A DNA stretch of 7,144 nt from JBGVMW01 sp045125095 (lineage in GTDB: Bacteria; Bacillota; Clostridia; Lachnospirales; Lachnospiraceae), in assembly GCA_045125095.1 (NCBI GenBank), contig JBGVMW010000038.1:1-7144 (forward strand). The letters run 5' to 3'. Below, piece after piece: positions 2,643 to 7,144 of this stretch. The position numbers were made by a program, and so were the translations under genes. Below the pieces are notes generated by a model that was given only the letters and a program-made list of their open reading frames with translations, had not been told where the DNA came from and searched no databases. Positions within the stretch are counted from its first letter, which is position 1; the number at the start of each line of letters is the position of its first letter.

Positions 2643-5603
2643 ATGAATATAGAAGCATATGATGCAGAGTCTTTGAGGAAGCTTGTCAGACTTCTCGAAT
2701 ATGAGAACAGATTGCTAAAAGAAAAACTGAAAAAAGAAAATATTCCATATGATGAAGTCAATCCATTTGAAGAGACTATAGATAATGTGGAAGAGTATGA
2801 CCCTGACCAGGGAGAACGTATTGTCAATCCACCATTTATAACAGAGGAGATGGCAACACATTTCTTTTCTATGTTTTGGGGGCGAGAGGATGTTTTTGCC
2901 AAGCGAGGTAAAAACGGAGGTTATTTTCCACAATGCGATAATCGTTGGAATGATAGGTTATGTCCGAAACAACGAGACGAAAAGATGTTTTGTGATGAGT
3001 GTGAAAATACAAAATGGACAAAACTGGATGTTAAGAAAATAATTGCTCATTTATTGGGCTATAAAGAAGATGGCTCAGATGTAATAGGTGTATATCCGCT
3101 TTTGCCAAATGGGACATGCAGATTTATTGTGTTTGATTTTGATAACCATGAAAAAGGTGCAGAGGCGACAGATTTTGCCAATACAGATACTGAGTGGCAT
3201 AAGGAAGTAGATGCCCTTAGAAAAATGTGTGAGATAAATGGTATTAAGCCATTGATAGAGCGTTCTCGTTCCGGTAAAGGTGCTCATGTATGGATTTTCT
3301 TTAAGAAAGCAATACCGGCTTCTGTAGCCAGAAATTTTGGATTTCTTTTATTAGACAAAGGCTCGGCATCAATTAATCTGAAGTCGTTTCATTATTATGA
3401 CAGAATGTATCCTTCACAGGATGTTGCAAGTAGTATTGGTAATCTGATTGCTTTGCCTCTGCAGGGGCAGGCACTTAAAGATGGTAACAGTGCTTTTGTG
3501 GATGAAAACTGGAATGCATATCCAAATCAGTGGGATATTTTACTAAATAAAACAGAAAAACTTGGTATAGAGGATATTGAAAAATATATGGCAAAATGGC
3601 AGGCAGAACTGGCAGAAAGTCGAGGGATGCTAGCTGGTACTGATATGAATAATAGGCCAAAGCCATGGAAAAAGAAGTGTGAGTTTGTTAAGGCGGATGT
3701 TGTTGGCAAACTACATATGGTGCTTAGTAATGGTGTTTATATTGACACGCTAAATCTTATGCCGAGAATACAAAACCAAATCCGTAGTCTGGCTGCTTTT
3801 GATAATCCGGAATTTTATAAAAATAAGAGATTGGGATATTCTAATTACTATAATTTTAGCGCTGTATATTTGGGAAAGGATGTAGATGGATACATACAGA
3901 TTCCAAGAGGACTGAAGGAACAAGTTATTGAAGAATGCAAAAAGTCCGGAATTGCTGTTGATATATCTGATCAAAGGGAGAAAGGGCGACCAATCAGAGT
4001 TTCTTTTAAAGGTGATTTACGAACACAGCAGGAGTTGGCGGCAGAGAAGTTATTGACTTATTCAGATGGTGTATTAAGTGCGGCAACGGCATTTGGTAAA
4101 ACGGTTGTGTGCAGTTACCTGATTGCGGAACGTAAGGTAAACACGCTTATTTTGTTACAAAGTAAGGATTTGCTTAACCAGTGGGTTGAAGAACTGAATA
4201 AATTCTTGGATATCAAAGAAGAGCCACCGGAATATGAGACGAAAACGGGCAGGAAGAAAAAGAGGGATAGTGTTATTGGGATTCTGCATGGCAGTAAAAA
4301 TACATTAACAGGTATTATAGATGTTGCAATGGTGGGTTCCATGTACAGTAAAGGTAAATTCAATGATTTAATTAATTCATACGGAATGGTAATTATGGAC
4401 GAATGTCACCATGCGGCATCTAATACATCCATGGAGTTATTGCAAAAAATTAATGCGAAATATGTTTATGGAGTTTCTGCCACACCAAAACGCGGAGACA
4501 GCTTGGATAAGATTATTTATATGCTGCTTGGACCACTCCGGCACAGATTTACAGCCTTGGAAAGAGCACAGGAGCAGGGAATAGGACATTATTTTGTTCC
4601 GAGGTATACAAGAGTTGTGGATACTGCTGACAGCAAGGATGATATCAATAAAGCATACAGTCTGATTAGTGCCAGTAAAGTGCGTAATGAGATGATTGTA
4701 AATGATGTGATAGCATGTATTGCGATGAAGCAGACTCCGGTCATTTTGACGAGATTTAAGGAACATGCAAAGCTTTTATATGACACTCTGAAAGAAGAAG
4801 CTGATCATGTATTCCTTCTGTATGGAGATAATACGGATAAAGAAAATGCGGATATACGAGTTAGATTGAAGCAGGTTCCTAAAAATGAATCTCTCATTTT
4901 GGTTGCAACCGGTCAGAAAATAGGAGAAGGCTTTGATTTTCCGAGACTTGATGTGTTGATGCTTGCAGCACCGGTATCTTTTGAGGGGCGTCTGGAACAG
5001 TATGTAGGAAGATTAAATCGTGACTATGAAGGTAAAGAAGCTGTTTATGTATATGATTATATTGATGCTCATATGAGATTCTTTAATAAAATGTATGGTA
5101 AAAGGTTGAAGACATACAAGAAAACCGGATTTTCTATATGGACGGGAGATGAACAGACTAAGCAGATAATTAATGCGATATATGATTCCGGTAATTACAC
5201 GGAAAAATTCGAGCAGGATATTGTGGAAGCAGAGAAATCAATTGTAATTTCCAGTCCGGACATACGACAGAATAAGATTGACAGACTGTTATCACTGGTT
5301 AAAGATCGTCAGGAAAAAGGTGTAAATGTAACAGTCATTACTACAGATCCGGAGGGAGTTGTATATGGCAGTGCGGATGTATGTTATGAATTAATTAGAG
5401 AGATGCAGCAGGTAGGAATTAATGTAGTAACAAAAGCGGAAGTAGAGGAGCGATTCGCCGTTATTGATGAAGAACTGGTATGGCATGGTGGCATGAATCT
5501 GCTTGGTAAGGTGGATGTCTGGGATAATTTAATGCGTATCAAAAATCATCAAGTGGCTGCAGAACTTTTGGAAATTGCACTTGGAGTTACATCGGATTCA
5601 TAA
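2643..5603 (+). CDS. TOTE-type primase, SF2 helicase and PLD-like fusion protein
   Basis: The ATG at 2643 follows AGGTG (2632-2636) at 6 bases; an upstream TTG (2628) is less likely. The 986-residue product has a short N-terminal coiled coil (about 8-32), a cysteine cluster suited to zinc (C98, C107, C117, C120), and an archaeo-eukaryotic primase-like domain with D165-x-D167, SGKGAH (H215) and GNLIALPLQ (266-274). A middle domain leads into an XPB-like helicase with motif I ATAFGKT (481-487), DECH (586-589), SATP (612-615), GEGFD (761-765) and QYVGRLNR (786-793). The C-terminus (about 866-970) resembles a phospholipase D fold, but ERFAVID replaces the H-x-K-x4-D signature, so that domain is probably inactive or binding only. 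Primases of this type belong to the TOTE conflict systems. The role in nucleic-acid sensing, replication or repair during phage or plasmid attack is inferred. Confidence 0.88.
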   Translation: MNIEAYDAESLRKLVRLLEYENRLLKEKLKKENIPYDEVNPFEETIDNVEEYDPDQGERIVNPPFITEEMATHFFSMFWGREDVFAKRGKNGGYFPQCDNRWNDRLCPKQRDEKMFCDECENTKWTKLDVKKIIAHLLGYKEDGSDVIGVYPLLPNGTCRFIVFDFDNHEKGAEATDFANTDTEWHKEVDALRKMCEINGIKPLIERSRSGKGAHVWIFFKKAIPASVARNFGFLLLDKGSASINLKSFHYYDRMYPSQDVASSIGNLIALPLQGQALKDGNSAFVDENWNAYPNQWDILLNKTEKLGIEDIEKYMAKWQAELAESRGMLAGTDMNNRPKPWKKKCEFVKADVVGKLHMVLSNGVYIDTLNLMPRIQNQIRSLAAFDNPEFYKNKRLGYSNYYNFSAVYLGKDVDGYIQIPRGLKEQVIEECKKSGIAVDISDQREKGRPIRVSFKGDLRTQQELAAEKLLTYSDGVLSAATAFGKTVVCSYLIAERKVNTLILLQSKDLLNQWVEELNKFLDIKEEPPEYETKTGRKKKRDSVIGILHGSKNTLTGIIDVAMVGSMYSKGKFNDLINSYGMVIMDECHHAASNTSMELLQKINAKYVYGVSATPKRGDSLDKIIYMLLGPLRHRFTALERAQEQGIGHYFVPRYTRVVDTADSKDDINKAYSLISASKVRNEMIVNDVIACIAMKQTPVILTRFKEHAKLLYDTLKEEADHVFLLYGDNTDKENADIRVRLKQVPKNESLILVATGQKIGEGFDFPRLDVLMLAAPVSFEGRLEQYVGRLNRDYEGKEAVYVYDYIDAHMRFFNKMYGKRLKTYKKTGFSIWTGDEQTKQIINAIYDSGNYTEKFEQDIVEAEKSIVISSPDIRQNKIDRLLSLVKDRQEKGVNVTVITTDPEGVVYGSADVCYELIREMQQVGINVVTKAEVEERFAVIDEELVWHGGMNLLGKVDVWDNLMRIKNHQVAAELLEIALGVTSDS

Positions 5604-5609
5604 GGAGGT
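5602..5609 (+). promoter_or_regulatory. strong ribosome site overlapping the helicase stop codon
   Basis: AAGGAGGT begins inside the helicase TAA (5601-5603) and lies 4 bases before ATG 5614. It fixes the recombinase start at 5614, not the in-frame TTG at 5575. It also implies co-transcription, and possibly translational coupling, of recombinase with helicase. Confidence 0.8.
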
Positions 5610-5613
5610 ACCT

Positions 5614-7144
5614 ATGAAAAAACAACTCAAATGCTACATCTACACCCGTGTATCAACTTCTATGCAGGTAGATGGTTACAGCTTAGATGCGCAAAAAGAC
5701 AAATTGCATAAATACGCCGATTACCAAGATATGATTATCGCTGGGGAATACTCTGACGAAGGTAAATCCGGTAAAAGCGTGGAGGGTCGCCCACAATTTC
5801 AACAGATGCTTCAGGATATTGAAACAGGTAAAGACAACATTGATTTCGTACTCGTATTCAAGCTATCCCGATTTGGACGAAATGCAGCGGATGTTTTATC
5901 ATCTCTTCAGCGAATGCAGGATTTTGGTGTTAATCTTATCTGTGTGGAAGATGGTATCGACAGTTCTAAAGACGCGGGTAAGCTGATGATTTCCGTGTTA
6001 TCCGCAGTGGCTGAAATAGAGCGTGAAAATATATTGGTGCAGACCATGGAAGGTCGCAAACAGAAGGCACGAGAAGGTAAGTGGAATGGTGGATTTGCTC
6101 CTTATGGATATCAGCTTATTAATGGTGAGTTGCATATTGCAGAGGATGAAGCTGAGGTAATACGAATTATTTACGATAAGTATGCCAACACAACCATGGG
6201 CATTGCCGCTATTGCCACATTCCTTAACAACAGCGGATACAAGAAAAAGCTTCGACAGAACAATACAATAGAAGGCTTTTCCACATCATTTGTTAAAGGT
6301 GTACTGGATAACCCTGTGTATTGCGGCAAACTGGCATTTGGCAGAAGAAAGAATGAGAAGATTCCGGGAACAAGGAATGAGTATCATGTGGTAAAGCAGA
6401 ACAATTATATGTTAAATGATGGTATTCATGAGGCCATAGTGTCAGAAGAGTTGTGGGATTAGGCACATAAAAAGAGACAGGAAACCGGTGTGGGAAATGT
6501 GAAAACGCACAGTCTGGATCACGAGCATATTTTATCCGGTATTATTAAATGTCCGATATGCGATAGCGGTATGTATGGAAATGTGAATCGAAAGAAGCAT
6601 CCAGATGGTGGTTATTACAGGGATTATTTTTATTATGCCTGCAAACACAGAACTTATGTGAATGGTCATAAATGTACTTACCGTAAGCAGTGGAGCGAAG
6701 ATAAAATCAACGCAGCTGTAGAAGAAGTGATTCGTAAGCTGGTAAACAATCCCAAGTTTAAAACAGAGATTCAGAAGCACATCGGACAAAGCATTGATAC
6801 CCAGGAGCTGGACAGAGAGCATACAGGTTTGCAGGAGCGATTAAAGCAGGTAAACGGAGCTAAGAACAAATTGGCAAGTAAGATGGATAATTTATCCGTA
6901 TCGGACAAGCATTACGATAAGAAGTATGAAGATATGCAAGTCAGACTGGACAAGTTTTATGATGAGATAGAGGAAATTGAAACCTCTATTGAAGCAGTAG
7001 AGACAAGACTGTATAATATTAAGCAGGAAAAGATATCCGGTGATAATGTGTATCAGTTCTTATTGTTCTTTGATAAGCTGTACGACAGATTTACAGATAT
7101 GGAGAAAAAGACATTTATGAAGAGTTTCCTCGAGGAAGTAAATA
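5614..7144 (+). pseudogene. large serine recombinase interrupted by a TAG codon, 3' end beyond window
   Basis: The frame encodes a large serine site-specific recombinase of the kind that integrates and excises mobile elements. The catalytic domain carries YTRVST (nucleophile S14), KLSRFGRN (83-90) and EIEREN (R137). The recombinase domain follows from about 160 (APYGYQ, then LDNPVYCGKLAFG). TAG at 6460-6462 (codon 283) stops it inside ELWD*AHKKRQETG, where relatives normally continue; CAG to TAG is the simplest cause. After the TAG the same frame runs open to the window edge, with a zinc cluster (C313, C316, C343, C354) and a long coiled coil (about 398-475). At 510 codons so far, it is near the family's usual length. 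The truncated product of 282 residues keeps catalysis but lacks most DNA binding. Suppression, restart (GTG 6490) or sequencing error remain possible. Confidence 0.85.

Noticed and set aside
2351..2902. 183-codon open frame on the - strand
   Set aside because: It spans two well-supported + strand genes, is rich in Ser/Phe/Ile as expected of an antisense reading of AT-rich code, and matches no family.
4437..4766. 109-codon open frame on the - strand within the helicase
   Set aside because: It is antisense to conserved helicase motifs, has no ribosome site and encodes an unremarkable peptide.
5575..5613. in-frame TTG at 5575 as recombinase start
   Set aside because: It would add a non-conserved extension that overlaps the helicase end, while AAGGAGGT points to ATG 5614 and the conserved protein begins there.
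6532..6822. 96-codon open frame on the - strand near the right end
   Set aside because: It is antisense to the zinc-cluster region of the recombinase, whose + strand reading is clearly the coding one.

Overview
The window is AT-rich. Its strong GGAGG-type ribosome sites, TTGACA/TATAAT-like promoters, TTG starts and protein families fit a low-GC Firmicute, most likely a gut clostridium of the Lachnospiraceae type; this assignment is inference. The gene content (abortive-infection toxin, conflict-system primase-helicase, large serine recombinase) reads as the accessory region of an integrated mobile element. All genes I accept are on the + strand.

Layout. Positions 1-587 are intergenic, with several inverted repeats, a G-rich tract and a possible 11-codon leader ORF. 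Positions 588-859 hold one or two tiny ORFs of unknown function, the second with a strong ribosome site and a TTG start. Positions 956-999 are a tandem array with an 11-bp period that abuts a promoter. Positions 1003-2203 are the centrepiece: an abiF gene (Abi_2 family, HEPN R-x4-H motif) bracketed by two copies of a small structured RNA with a 51-nt core (46 of 51 bases identical, same orientation). Each copy has a plausible promoter whose start point falls at the first base of the conserved core, and each ends in its own intrinsic terminator. The abiF ribosome site begins a few bases after the first terminator, so abiF is probably made by read-through of the RNA gene, as in type III toxin-antitoxin loci.

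Positions 2205-5603 form a second transcription unit, with a good promoter directly behind the second RNA's terminator. It encodes a 104-residue protein of unknown function and a 986-residue fusion of TOTE-type primase, SF2 helicase and PLD-like domain. A large serine recombinase follows 10 bases after the helicase stop, its ribosome site overlapping that stop codon. The recombinase frame is broken by one TAG codon at 6460-6462, after which the same frame stays open to the window edge. This looks like a recent nonsense mutation that would immobilise the element unless it is suppressed.

Working together (inference): AbiF and its RNAs would act as an RNA-antitoxin-controlled RNase that responds to phage. 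The primase-helicase protein and its small partner would be either a second conflict system or a maintenance function of the element, and the recombinase was the integration enzyme. The most notable feature is the double, flanking RNA arrangement around abiF.
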